Shown one piece after another: positions 9,367-18,226 of a DNA stretch of 64,000 bases (positions within the stretch are counted from its first letter, which is position 1; each line of letters starts with the position of its first letter). The stretch spans positions 1-64,000 of the forward strand of contig RSEH01000032.1 of NCBI GenBank assembly GCA_006503475.1, read 5' to 3'. This DNA comes from Stentor roeselii. Taxonomy: Eukaryota; Ciliophora; Heterotrichea; Heterotrichida; Stentoridae. The notes under the pieces were generated by a model. That model saw nothing but the letters and a program-made list of their open reading frames with translations, ran no database searches and was not told where the DNA came from. The position numbers were made by a program, and so were the translations under genes.

Positions 9367-12300
9367 TTATCGTCTTTGTATTTTTGACTTGATTTCGCTG
9401 ATGTTGTTGTTTAAGTTACTGAAGAGAACTTGTGAGTTGCTTAGTCCTCGGGTTACGGTTTCATGTCCAGTTTTCATGAGAGAGGTTAGTTCTTTTAATG
9501 TCCTGTTGATGTCTTTTAAGTACTTGTCACTTTCCATGGACTTGTCAGCAGTTCTCTCCTCGTCACAGACATGAAGATAGCCCCTGGCCCTTTCTCCGCG
9601 TTTCCAAAATACCAGCAATTCAACTTCTTTAATAAGCGTGCAAAGTTCAATCAAATCAGCAGTCTCAAAGTTGCTTTTAACCCTTTCAAAAGTATCCCCC
9701 ATAATCGAAATCAGCAAGTTAAGCATGATAATCGGGTTAAAAACCGTCACAATCAAAAACAACAGCCACTCCAACTTATCATAATCCCCAGTCTCCATGT
9801 TTCCAAAGTTCAAGGTGTAAGTCGATGTCAAAAACTTGAAATACCCTGAATCCTGAGCCAAAACAAAAAAAACCATAGCAAATCCAACAACCGAATAAAA
9901 GAAAATAACGAAAAAACTAGCCATATCACGAATCACTTCAAAAAGCAAGTTGATATAGTACCGAGTTCCTGAAAATAACCTGAAATAAGTGATTCCTCTC
10001 GACCATGTCAGAAAAACTGTCACAGCCAGCAACTCGTCTGAGTCGTGTCCTGCCCAGAACCACGCCGAGTAAGTCAAAAAAAGCACCGCACGGGAAAAAT
10101 CAACTAAATTCCAAATATCAGTCAAATATTCAGAAGGTCCTACAAAAAGTTGATAACTTTCATAAGCCATTAACACTTTACTCACCAAGAACGGGGCAAG
10201 TAAAAAATGCTGATCTCTGCGAATTGTAACAAAAAAAGCAAGTAAAATAATCAACCCAGCATAAATAACACCCTGAGATAAAATCACGATTTTCACTTTT
10301 TTCCACTTTTCATTTAAAATTAACTGAATGAAGCCAGTTTTGAAGACTTTTGAATTTGAGCAGTTGAGAAGACTGTCTAAAAATTCGATACTTTCGCTTG
10401 AACCTAGGGTGTTGTTGATTTTTATGAAAGTATGGGAAAATGTTATCGCTTTGCCCACTGATGAGTATTCACTGATCTGCATGAATTCTGAGGGAACTGT
10501 GAAAAAACTGTTGGAAATCAAAGTTACTGGAAGATTTTTTCCTTCAATGCAAAATCGTGGCAGGTCCTTTCTGATTGACTTTCCCAGTGCGAGTTTGTAA
10601 AGCTGTGGAAGGCCCGGGACTGACCTTTTGTTTAGTTCCAAGATGCTGCTTTCAAGGTAAAATAAACAGAAAGGGTTGTTCACAATTTTCACTTTCAGAC
10701 ATCTTATCAGAAAAGTGGTCAAGTCGATAAAGTCCTGACTTAAACAAATGGAAATAAAAGTCTCGCCACCTGTTGTTGGCCTTAAACTCGTTGAATCCAC
10801 CTGACTTTCCATCAATTCACGACTGTTAAAATAAGCTGACAAGATAAAAAGGTTTAAATTGTAAGGAGAAATTAGAACTTCTTTGAAATTTTCTACTTTT
10901 TTCAAACCTCCTCCATTTAAACATTTGTGAAGGCGACGCTTTAATATTGGAATCATTTCAGGAGATACCCCGAAGACTTGAATTTCCTTTGTTAATACTG
11001 GGTTGTTTAAAAAGAGAAAAGAGTTTCTGTTAATTGCCAGGATTTTTGAAGAAAATGGCAAAATCCACTTGGTTTTTGACCTGGTTTCCACAGAAGTGAT
11101 CAATGAAAAGTCATTCAAATCAAAGATCTTTATAGTTTTTTTTTCTGATAAAGTAAAAGAGTAGCTTTGGAAACTCAAGACCTGGGAACAGTTATTTGAG
11201 TAAAGAGAAAAAAAACATTCAAAAGTGAAAAGACTCCAAATTTTAACTGAACTTGACCCGTCCGCTGACAGGAGTAAAGAAAGTTCAGGGTTCACTGATA
11301 ATGACTTGAGTTTCCTTTTATGCTTGTGAAGAGACTTTTCAACTGATCCTGAATCCACATTCCACACCTTGATTCCACCTTCAGAGTCACCAATAAACAC
11401 CTGCTTGTCTAGTATGTCGAATGCTGTTGGACTTGCTGAAAAGTAAGAAAGCTCCTGAAGTACTTTTCCATCTTCTACTGACACTACCTGTACTGAATTT
11501 TTCAGAAAAACCATCAAATTTTCATTGATTTCCGCTAATTTCCCTGCATTTCCTGAGAATTCCAGATGTTTTGCAAGGGTGAAATCTTTAAACAAGAAAA
11601 TCCCTTCTTTCTGACTGATGTAAAGATAGTCTTTTCCTCCTAAAACCGCGAAAATCTCGCTTTTCAAGTCAGAGTGTATCAAAAGTTTGGCATTGAGGTC
11701 GTTTTCATTGATTTTCCAGACTTCTGACTGAGAAAACGCGATGATTGCCCCTTGGAACAAGGTGCATCCTTTGACACTCTGCATAACCTCCACCCTTGCT
11801 CGGTCAAGTCTTTCTTTTCCGTCAAAAGAAGGAAAAATCATGAGTTGGAGGTCGTTACAAGAGTAACAAGAAGACTCAGTCAAGAAACCCGCGAGTTTCA
11901 CCTTCGCTGAACCGGTGTTTAACACCCAGGACTCGAAATTAAACGACAAGTCTTGCATTAGAACAGAACACCCTGAAGCCGCAATCAAATAATTCTCTCG
12001 CATGTCAAGCCAAGTAAACCTGTCATTTGCCAATTGTTCAAAAACATTAAAAGTCTGCCAAGTCTCTAACTTTACAAGAAAAACACAGTAAAACTCTCCA
12101 GAAACTGCTAAAAAACTTGAAGTCACCTTTAAAAAATTTGCATCTGTTGAAAATTTTTCATATCGAAATACGATTTTTTCATTGAAAACTAGCAAAAGAC
12201 GAGGTGAAAGAGAAACTAAAAAATCTTCATTTGAGTCAAGCATGAAAGCTTCTTCATGTTGATAAAGAGTTTTAGGGAACTCTTCAAAAGTTGACACTTT

Positions 12301-12750
12301 TCCGTCAATAATGCAGATTTTCTTGTTTTTCGATTGGAAGATAAAGGAAGTTTGAATTGGAAGGATTTCTATGATTTCGAAAGAAGAGAGTGAAATTGTT
12401 AACACTTGTGACCCTGAGACTAGAAGAGAGTTGCTTTCAAAGTTGAAAAATATGAAGGTTATTTCTGTGTTGTAGTTTTTTTGAGTTGAGGAATTTGACT
12501 CCAAGTTAAAAAATAAGAGATTTGAACCGTCTGATAGTACCAGATGTGAAGGAGTCACTGCTGAAAGAAAAGGAGTTAATGAAAGGCTGTACTTTTCTGG
12601 GTGGGTCTTGCTGAACTCGAATGATATTCTTTCGATTTGACTGGGAAGGTCTAATATTTGATCAGCTGGAAGGGAAGAGTCTCTGAGGCCATCTCGGGAT
12701 GTTTGAGAACTTACTTTACTTGCAAATCGCTTCGAGAGCCAACTTTTCAT
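9367..12750 (-). CDS. WD40-repeat / TRP-like ion channel fusion
   Basis: 1127 residues. The N-terminal ~600 residues are WD40-like, with clear blades such as VFIGDSEGGIKVWNVDSGSV and LLLSADGSSSVKIWSLFTF. A ~200-residue linker precedes an ion-transport domain in the last ~330 residues, with about six hydrophobic helices: VIYAGLIILLAFFV, then a segment with DIWNLVDFSRAVLFL, then MASFFVIFFYSVVGFAMVFF. A pore region (NFGNMETGDYDKLEW) and S6 (FNPIIMLNLLISIMGDTFERV) follow; the latter closely resembles the TRP/polycystin S6. A coiled coil ends the protein. The likely role is a non-selective cation channel whose gating is linked to a cytosolic beta-propeller. Convergent with the upstream small gene, 15 bp apart. 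Confidence 0.85.
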   Translation of the reverse strand: MKSWLSKRFASKVSSQTSRDGLRDSSLPADQILDLPSQIERISFEFSKTHPEKYSLSLTPFLSAVTPSHLVLSDGSNLLFFNLESNSSTQKNYNTEITFIFFNFESNSLLVSGSQVLTISLSSFEIIEILPIQTSFIFQSKNKKICIIDGKVSTFEEFPKTLYQHEEAFMLDSNEDFLVSLSPRLLLVFNEKIVFRYEKFSTDANFLKVTSSFLAVSGEFYCVFLVKLETWQTFNVFEQLANDRFTWLDMRENYLIAASGCSVLMQDLSFNFESWVLNTGSAKVKLAGFLTESSCYSCNDLQLMIFPSFDGKERLDRARVEVMQSVKGCTLFQGAIIAFSQSEVWKINENDLNAKLLIHSDLKSEIFAVLGGKDYLYISQKEGIFLFKDFTLAKHLEFSGNAGKLAEINENLMVFLKNSVQVVSVEDGKVLQELSYFSASPTAFDILDKQVFIGDSEGGIKVWNVDSGSVEKSLHKHKRKLKSLSVNPELSLLLSADGSSSVKIWSLFTFECFFSLYSNNCSQVLSFQSYSFTLSEKKTIKIFDLNDFSLITSVETRSKTKWILPFSSKILAINRNSFLFLNNPVLTKEIQVFGVSPEMIPILKRRLHKCLNGGGLKKVENFKEVLISPYNLNLFILSAYFNSRELMESQVDSTSLRPTTGGETFISICLSQDFIDLTTFLIRCLKVKIVNNPFCLFYLESSILELNKRSVPGLPQLYKLALGKSIRKDLPRFCIEGKNLPVTLISNSFFTVPSEFMQISEYSSVGKAITFSHTFIKINNTLGSSESIEFLDSLLNCSNSKVFKTGFIQLILNEKWKKVKIVILSQGVIYAGLIILLAFFVTIRRDQHFLLAPFLVSKVLMAYESYQLFVGPSEYLTDIWNLVDFSRAVLFLTYSAWFWAGHDSDELLAVTVFLTWSRGITYFRLFSGTRYYINLLFEVIRDMASFFVIFFYSVVGFAMVFFVLAQDSGYFKFLTSTYTLNFGNMETGDYDKLEWLLFLIVTVFNPIIMLNLLISIMGDTFERVKSNFETADLIELCTLIKEVELLVFWKRGERARGYLHVCDEERTADKSMESDKYLKDINRTLKELTSLMKTGHETVTRGLSNSQVLFSNLNNNISEIKSKIQRR

Positions 12751-13302
12751 TGTTTATTTTATTTAGGTTTATTTGATAAGATAAAGTTTTCATTCTTTTA
12801 ATGCTCGCTGTCTTCTGTGAAGTTTATAAAGAATTATTAGATTTTCGAATGATTTTTGAGAAGGATGAATTTTTAGTTATAGATTTTAAAACAATACCAT
12901 TTAGTTATTATTAATATTTGAAAAAATTTTGGATTGATTAAAAATTTTTGTTTATTATGAGAGCAATAGGATTAATTTTTGAGTGAATTAACTTTTTCAG
13001 TTCAGTTGTGATTTTTTATGGATTTTTTTGAAAAAGGAGAGTTGTTGGTTAAGTTGCAGGTTTTGATAGAAACTTTAATGTTTCTTGAGGTTGTTATTTT
13101 TCATTAGGACTAGGATTTTATTATCATGATCTAGATGGTGATTTGAATCTTTGATACCGGATGTTTTGGTGATATACTTTCGATTTTGATCTTTTCCAGA
13201 AAAAGTAAAAACTTTCACCAGCAAGAGAAGAGGTTATAATTTAAACTACCCTTCACCTCCCCACCCACTTCTCACCAATCAAATAATTCTTAAAATTATC
13301 TA
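12751..13302. other. Intergenic
   Basis: About 550 bp of AT-rich DNA between two minus-strand genes. No ORF with coding character, RNA gene or repeat was recognised. It would carry the promoter of the channel gene. Confidence 0.4.
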
Positions 13303-13872
13303 TTACCAAAAAAAACTATTCACTCCCTGATACGACGCTTTCATATTTTCCACGCAAGTAATCCAAAAATCCTCAATTTTCTTTTCATTCTTAGAAAAAA
13401 AGTTGACACTATCCATCAAAGTCTTATTGACATTCACGATTTCTTCTAATTTACTTTCCAAATCTTTAACTTTTTCTTTCAAATTTCGATGTTTTTTTTT
13501 CGCTTTAGATAATTCTTTATCATAGGTTTCTTTGATTTTTTGCCCTGGTCCTGGATTTTTCCTCTTAACTTTCATTAAACTTTCAGGCCGCTCTTTGATA
13601 AAAAAGCGATTCTTGAAAATAAGCACGTCGCCAGTATCTCTAATTTTATGGAAATCATACATATTCAGTTGACGAATGAAACTAGAAAAATTCTTGTGTT
13701 TGAAGTATCGAGGAAGTATCACTGAACTTAGTCCGTTCAGGTCAATTATTGCAAAAGACTGACCTGTATCTGTCCAACTGATGATTTCAGAGTTGTTTTG
13801 ATCATTTAGAATATCAAAAAGAGTCACAATGAACTTCTTTGGTTTCTTTATGTTCGAGGGGATCTCTTTCAT
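13303..13872 (-). CDS. Heat-shock-factor-type DNA-binding protein
   Basis: 189 residues. Residues ~8-100 are an HSF DNA-binding winged helix: KFIVTLFDILND, IISWTDTGQSFAI, LPRYFKHKNFSSFIRQLNMYDFHKI and the wing. A coiled coil at ~125-165 is consistent with the HR-A/B trimerisation region. It is shorter than typical HSFs (no visible C-terminal activation domain), similar to the small HSF-like regulators expanded in protists. It would bind nGAAn-type elements in the nucleus. The start is chosen at the ATG just before the domain; an overlapping out-of-frame ORF upstream is ignored. Confidence 0.88.
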   Translation of the reverse strand: MKEIPSNIKKPKKFIVTLFDILNDQNNSEIISWTDTGQSFAIIDLNGLSSVILPRYFKHKNFSSFIRQLNMYDFHKIRDTGDVLIFKNRFFIKERPESLMKVKRKNPGPGQKIKETYDKELSKAKKKHRNLKEKVKDLESKLEEIVNVNKTLMDSVNFFSKNEKKIEDFWITCVENMKASYQGVNSFFW

Positions 13873-14382
13873 TAAGATTTATATGATTTATGAATATTCT
13901 AGAATTTTTAGCACGCCATATTTCAGGGATTTTCAAAGAGTCGAGACATTGGTGTGGACTTAGGCAGGAATCATTGTAAGAATAAGGCGAAATCAAATTC
14001 AGCTTCATTCAGTAGTATTAGGATTGATTTGTGTGAAAATATTTTATTTAGCTGCTTATTCATAAGTTCTAAGGATTTGAAAATTCTTTAGATTTATTCC
14101 TGGATTTAGAATATTTCAAGACGTGCATTTCACTGTATGAGATTAAAAGGGTTTTTGGGTTTTAGAGTTTTTGAGAATGATTTATAGGTTTTGGGGATAT
14201 TAGAGAATGTTTATTATGAGTAGGTTGAATATATGGAGATCATCATTTAAGCTGATCTTTTAACACAATGCTTGATGGTTGATTTGGAATTAAAGTTCAT
14301 CATCTATCATGATAATCAACCAAATCACCAAAAATCCAAAAAAACCCAAGAATTTAATTTTTCACGATTTTCAGAGTAAAAA
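13873..14382. other. Intergenic, divergent promoter region
   Basis: About 510 bp between the HSF-like gene and the four-TM gene. AT-rich with a palindromic-looking stretch around 14240-14330 (atcatcattt... / tcatcatctatcatgat). A 64-codon minus-strand ORF lies here but has no coding character. Confidence 0.35.
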
Positions 14383-14844
14383 ATGGACATTCCAGGCCTA
14401 TCTCCTAAAGTTTCATTTGCAGTGAGTTTGACCTGGCTTTTAGGAAGAATAGCTGTGATAGTGATAACTCCTTTCTTCTGGGGGTTGAGTTGCGACAATG
14501 ATTTGAAGTTATTTCTTGACTTGGTGTTTTATTCGACGATTGTCACTGTTGCGATGCAGCTTGGATACTGGGGATATCGACTTTTTTTGAGCAGGTCATC
14601 AAAAAAAGCGAATCAAGTTGTTCAGGTGGTTTACTTTGTACTTGATTACATTTTTTATGGACTTTTTAGGTTCATCTTGTTCATTCTCGCGATTATTTGG
14701 ATTGTTGAGTCAGAACATTGCAGTGATGAGATCTGGCTTTATTCTGTTTCTTTGTGTGTCGTGTATTTTGGCACTTGTTGGACGGTTTGCTGGATTGGAT
14801 GCGTTTCTGTTTTTGTTGTCTGTTGGGATGCTCAAACGCTGTAA
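14383..14844 (+). CDS. Small four-TM membrane protein, unknown
   Basis: 153 residues with hydrophobic segments at about 11-33, 45-64, 78-108 and 118-145, leaving short loops. Trp, Cys and Tyr are abundant in the last two helices. No family is recognised. The stop is TAA at the end of the fourth helix. A second ORF in another frame (14618-14905) overlaps the 3' half and is treated as a shadow because it starts mid-helix. Confidence 0.6.
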   Translation: MDIPGLSPKVSFAVSLTWLLGRIAVIVITPFFWGLSCDNDLKLFLDLVFYSTIVTVAMQLGYWGYRLFLSRSSKKANQVVQVVYFVLDYIFYGLFRFILFILAIIWIVESEHCSDEIWLYSVSLCVVYFGTCWTVCWIGCVSVFVVCWDAQTL

Positions 14845-15007
14845 ATGTTTAATTGAAATAACGAATATACTCCGATTGGGAGCTCTAATACTCACCCAAC
14901 TTTGAATTCCACAATCCTTTTCCCCTTCAAATCAAAATAAATTTCAAAATTCATCCCAAACCCCAAAAATCAAAGCCCATAAAACCACAAACGATTATAA
15001 TTAAAAA

Positions 15008-15463
15008 ATGGACCACCTAACCGAAGAGCAACAACAAGAGGTTGAAGACGTCTTCAAGATAATCGACGAGAACAACAACGGGACAATCGACATCGAAGAA
15101 CTAGGAAAAGGTCTTCGATGTCTAGGTCTGAACCCGACAAATTCCGACTTAAAAAACCTTCTTGAACAATTCGACAAAAATAACGACAAAGTCCTAAACC
15201 TTGACGAATTCAGCAGTCTTTACGTGAAGTACACTCAAACTTTTTCATCTGTTGAAGACGACCTGGCCGAAGAGTTCAAAAAACTCGATGTGAACGGCGA
15301 CGGCTTCATCGACGTCGAAGAACTCAAAAAGGTCCTCACCTTTGGCGACGAGAAGCTTTCAGAAGAAGAAGTCGCTGATGTCATCAAAGAGTTCGACGCC
15401 AACGGCGACGGGAAAATAACTTTAGAAGAATTCATTCATGGAGTACTCAGTAAAAGTTCTTAG
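15008..15463 (+). CDS. Calmodulin-like EF-hand protein
   Basis: 151 residues with four EF-hands in two pairs. The loops begin at D20 (DENNNGTIDIEE), D56 (DKNNDKVLNLDE), D94 (DVNGDGFIDVEE) and D130 (DANGDGKITLEE). All four keep the first Asp and twelfth Glu; loop 2 has Lys instead of Gly at position 6, so it may bind Ca2+ more weakly. Length and spacing match calmodulin, but sequence outside the loops is divergent and there is no N-terminal extension as in centrin, so calmodulin-like protein is safer than calmodulin. A TATAATTAAAAA tract directly precedes the ATG. Convergent stop only 9 bp from the next gene. Confidence 0.9.
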   Translation: MDHLTEEQQQEVEDVFKIIDENNNGTIDIEELGKGLRCLGLNPTNSDLKNLLEQFDKNNDKVLNLDEFSSLYVKYTQTFSSVEDDLAEEFKKLDVNGDGFIDVEELKKVLTFGDEKLSEEEVADVIKEFDANGDGKITLEEFIHGVLSKSS

Positions 15464-15472
15464 TTAGACGAA

Positions 15473-16144
15473 TTAAAAAATCTCACAGATTTTACTTTTT
15501 TTTAATGATTTTGATTTTAGCTTTTCGAGCTTGTGGGATAGTGAAAAGATTTGGAATTGGAGAAATAGGTTTTCTTTGTGTTTTTTATGGATTTTTTCTT
15601 CTCGGTTTGAAAGCTTTTGGCTTAGGAGGCTGAGCTGGGATTTTAGGTCTTGGATGTGGCTTGAAAAACTGCTTTGAGTTGGAGAGAGGATCGAACTTTC
15701 GTCGAAATCTGGTCGATTTGTTGAATTATTTAGGGCTGTGTAGTTTGTTTCTAGTTTTTCTTTCAGTTTTTTAATTTGAGAGGTTGTTTGGACACTTTCG
15801 TCAAGGATCTGACCTATGGATTCCCGAATCTGAAAAATGTTTTCCCTTACAGATTGATTTGAGTCACTCGCAGGACTAACTCCTCTAAAGTTATTAAAAC
15901 CTCTAGAAAATCCTCTACTCCCATGATCCGCAGTATCATTAACCCTTCTTCCTAAATTCCTTGAATTAATCCTTTCAGTAAGATCACACTCATTTTTCTG
16001 TATCAATCCCTTAAAATTCTCACAAATTTCCAAATCCGGTGTGATTCTAACAGTTTGATTTTCCTTAACAGAATTATTGACCTTAAAAGGCAGAGGACTA
16101 TTCCTCTTAACAAACGTCTTTTTCATTATTAACGTCAAATTCAA
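15473..16144 (-). CDS. Coiled-coil hypothetical protein
   Basis: 223 residues. The N-terminal ~100 residues are polar and probably disordered, including a Gly/Arg/Phe stretch (HGSRGFSRGFNNFRG). Residues ~105-215 are coiled coil (repeated L/I at heptad spacing, e.g. LKSQLSLLSQKLSNREEKIHKK). No recognised domain. Its 3' end nearly abuts the EF-hand gene. Probable cytoskeletal or scaffold protein; inference only. Confidence 0.6.
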   Translation of the reverse strand: MNLTLIMKKTFVKRNSPLPFKVNNSVKENQTVRITPDLEICENFKGLIQKNECDLTERINSRNLGRRVNDTADHGSRGFSRGFNNFRGVSPASDSNQSVRENIFQIRESIGQILDESVQTTSQIKKLKEKLETNYTALNNSTNRPDFDESSILSPTQSSFSSHIQDLKSQLSLLSQKLSNREEKIHKKHKENLFLQFQIFSLSHKLEKLKSKSLKKSKICEIF

Positions 16145-16175
16145 ATCCTACTTTAACTGACGATATTACTAACAT

Positions 16176-16949
16176 TTAAGAAACTGGATTTTGCAAGAGT
16201 TCCTTGAGTCGTTTATTATGATTCGGCTTCAACAAGGTAGGGGGTTGAGGACTTTTTGACCCCCAGCTAGGGTTAAGCAAAAAGTACATCGCAGAGCCGG
16301 CATTAGAGCTATTTTGATTTTTCATCATAAAATCCACGTCTTTTTGCAACTTCTGAACACGAAGTTCTCTAGTTTTTTTCAGTCTTTCCTTCGAGATATT
16401 CGCAAAAGCTTCTCCTTTTTTCGCTTGTTCTGAACGATAAGTCTCTTCAACTAGTTCATAAGCTTTTTGAAGAGCTTCTTTCGCTTTAGGTTTTCGTTCA
16501 AATTGAAGTAAAACGTCATTTACTAATTTTTTTATCATCGGGTCTTCAGGACTTGCCTGGTTCTCCTCATCGAAGTTTTCCAGATATTCAGTCAAGTTAT
16601 TACAAGCGTCTTTTATCGGGTTGCTTGTTTTATTGTTAGGAAGTTTGAACTGTCGTGTTGGAGGCGACTGTCGAGAAGACTTCACTTCTGACTGCTTAGA
16701 AATCGCTGGAGAAGGCGAACGTCTATCGTTAAACTTGCGCATGAACCACTGGATCAGGTATTTCGAGTTGAAATTCGAACCTACTGACTTTTTTCGGTAA
16801 AGGTACTGAAGACACTCCTCGGCTTCATTGTCAGAAAGCTCTTTGCCGATCAGGTCAGCGACTCGGATGATGTCGAGTTTAGAAACTGTCCTGATGTCGG
16901 AAGGTTTCAATTCTAAAGCTTGAATAGCATCGGATACTAGGGAAGACAT
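16176..16949 (-). CDS. Hypothetical protein with N-terminal helical domain
   Basis: 257 residues. The first ~75 residues (TVSKLDIIRVADLIGKELSDNEAEECLQYL) look like a small helical domain with an EF-hand-like spacing but no canonical calcium loop. A Ser/Pro-rich linker follows (RRSPSPAISKQ...SRQSPPTRQ), then a charged helical segment (~110-215) and a polar tail. Function unknown. The start is the first Met; a minus-strand ORF ends two bases upstream. Confidence 0.6.
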   Translation of the reverse strand: MSSLVSDAIQALELKPSDIRTVSKLDIIRVADLIGKELSDNEAEECLQYLYRKKSVGSNFNSKYLIQWFMRKFNDRRSPSPAISKQSEVKSSRQSPPTRQFKLPNNKTSNPIKDACNNLTEYLENFDEENQASPEDPMIKKLVNDVLLQFERKPKAKEALQKAYELVEETYRSEQAKKGEAFANISKERLKKTRELRVQKLQKDVDFMMKNQNSSNAGSAMYFLLNPSWGSKSPQPPTLLKPNHNKRLKELLQNPVS

Positions 16950-16951
16950 AA

Positions 16952-17185
16952 TTATTGAAAATAATTTAGATAATGGTCAGGTTCGATTATAATGTAGTCA
17001 GGTACTTGACTGTCTTTGTTGCTAGTGTCGCTTTGGAGATCTTTCTGGTATGTAAGGGGTAAATAGATGTGCATTCTTCTATGTTTAATCTCGCTGTTGT
17101 TGATCATGTTGAATGGTACCTCGGAGTGGGATCGGGTAATTTGATCATTGTTTATACTGCTGTTAAACATGTTGCGAGAGGGCAT
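16952..17185 (-). CDS. Possible small hypothetical protein
   Basis: 77 codons with a polar composition (MPSRNMFNSSINNDQITRSH...). Its stop lies only 2 bp before the start of the next minus-strand gene, leaving almost no room for a promoter. It could be a small gene, an upstream reading frame, or chance. No 15-nt GT-AG intron joins it to the downstream gene. Low confidence. Confidence 0.3.
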   Translation of the reverse strand: MPSRNMFNSSINNDQITRSHSEVPFNMINNSEIKHRRMHIYLPLTYQKDLQSDTSNKDSQVPDYIIIEPDHYLNYFQ

Positions 17186-17221
17186 TTTAGGAAGTAAGAA
17201 TTAGGTAGTGTTGCAGGGAAG

Positions 17222-17437
17222 ATGAAAATTGTTTCGAACTCTAAACAGGCAATCAACCAGAAATACAACTTTGAGCAGCTGCTCTCTGATGAAGCGATGT
17301 ACGCTGCTATCGGAAAAGTGAGCATGATCTCAATATTTGTATTGATTAATAGCTTCTTTCTACCCATTCACCACTTGTTTTACCTTTTTGCTGTCGGAAA
17401 CTTCTTGGGAAGTATCTTGTGCTGTGTTATAGGATAG
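17222..17437 (+). CDS. Possible small two-TM protein
   Basis: 71 codons: a polar N-terminus (MKIVSNSKQAINQKYNFEQLL), then two hydrophobic stretches (SMISIFVLINSFFLPIHHLFYLF as a near-continuous pair, and FAVGNFLGSILCCVIG). It begins 36 bp from the divergent minus-strand ORF and ends 34 bp before the next plus-strand gene, a spacing typical of this region. Plausible but unproven. Confidence 0.35.
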   Translation: MKIVSNSKQAINQKYNFEQLLSDEAMYAAIGKVSMISIFVLINSFFLPIHHLFYLFAVGNFLGSILCCVIG

Positions 17438-17471
17438 GTTATTAGTTTATTCTTTGAATTATTTGTAGAAT

Positions 17472-18191
17472 ATGGAAAATGATTACATCTACTCGACTAA
17501 GAGCCTCAATCGATATACCTCTGCTCATGTTGAAACTAGAAATAAGATCAGAATGAAAGAGATGAGTCCTGTTTTCGGTGGCAAGAATGAAATAGGAAAA
17601 TTTAAAAGTTCCGATGATTTGTCGAAGAGGCAGGGGAAAAAAGTAGCAAAAATTGAAAATTGTAAGAAATGCAAATCTTTTAATCATTTTCTTAGAAATC
17701 CGGATAAAGAATCTGCTTTTAAAGTGATTAAGGGACCTGCAAATAATCTTTCTGAAAAATTAAAGTTCAAGAGTAAGATTATTAAAACAACTCATTCACC
17801 TCAGAACATCAACCCCGAAGTTCTCCACTTAAAGTCAATAATAAAGCACCTACTATCCAAAGTAGAAACCCTCGAAAAAGCCAACAAAACCCTCCAAAAC
17901 CCAATCCCCGATCTCTCTCCTCTACAAGTCAGCCAAAATCTATACATAAGCCATTTAGAATCCAAGTTATCCCCTTCATCCCATTCACTTTCCCCTCAAT
18001 TCCACAAGTTTTCATCAGAAATCCAAGAAAAATACTTAAAGCAATCAAAAGAGTTAGTCTCCCTAAATTCTCACTACTCAGCACTTTACCACAGTTACTC
18101 TCACCTATACAACCTCTACACTTCCCAAGTCCCGAAAAGTAATTCAATGTCCATCACGCCAGTGACTTCCTTTAAACACCCGATGAACTAA
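17472..18191 (+). CDS. Hypothetical protein with short coiled coil
   Basis: 239 residues, basic and polar N-terminal half, a short predicted coiled coil around residues 120-145 (LKSIIKHLLSKVETLEKANKTL), then a Ser/Tyr/His-rich C-terminal half (SLNSHYSALYHSYSHLYNLY). No domain recognised. Located 35 bp upstream of the kinase gene on the same strand. Confidence 0.55.
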   Translation: MENDYIYSTKSLNRYTSAHVETRNKIRMKEMSPVFGGKNEIGKFKSSDDLSKRQGKKVAKIENCKKCKSFNHFLRNPDKESAFKVIKGPANNLSEKLKFKSKIIKTTHSPQNINPEVLHLKSIIKHLLSKVETLEKANKTLQNPIPDLSPLQVSQNLYISHLESKLSPSSHSLSPQFHKFSSEIQEKYLKQSKELVSLNSHYSALYHSYSHLYNLYTSQVPKSNSMSITPVTSFKHPMN

Positions 18192-18226
18192 AACCTTTCC
18201 TAATCAAATTTTGCAAAATGTAATAA

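Noticed and set aside
13814-14008. Minus-strand 64-codon ORF overlapping the HSF start
   Set aside because: Different frame from the HSF domain, no similarity to HSF N-termini and no 15-nt intron linking them.
14618-14905. Plus-strand 95-codon ORF overlapping the four-TM gene
   Set aside because: Starts inside a helix of the other frame; hydrophobic shadow.
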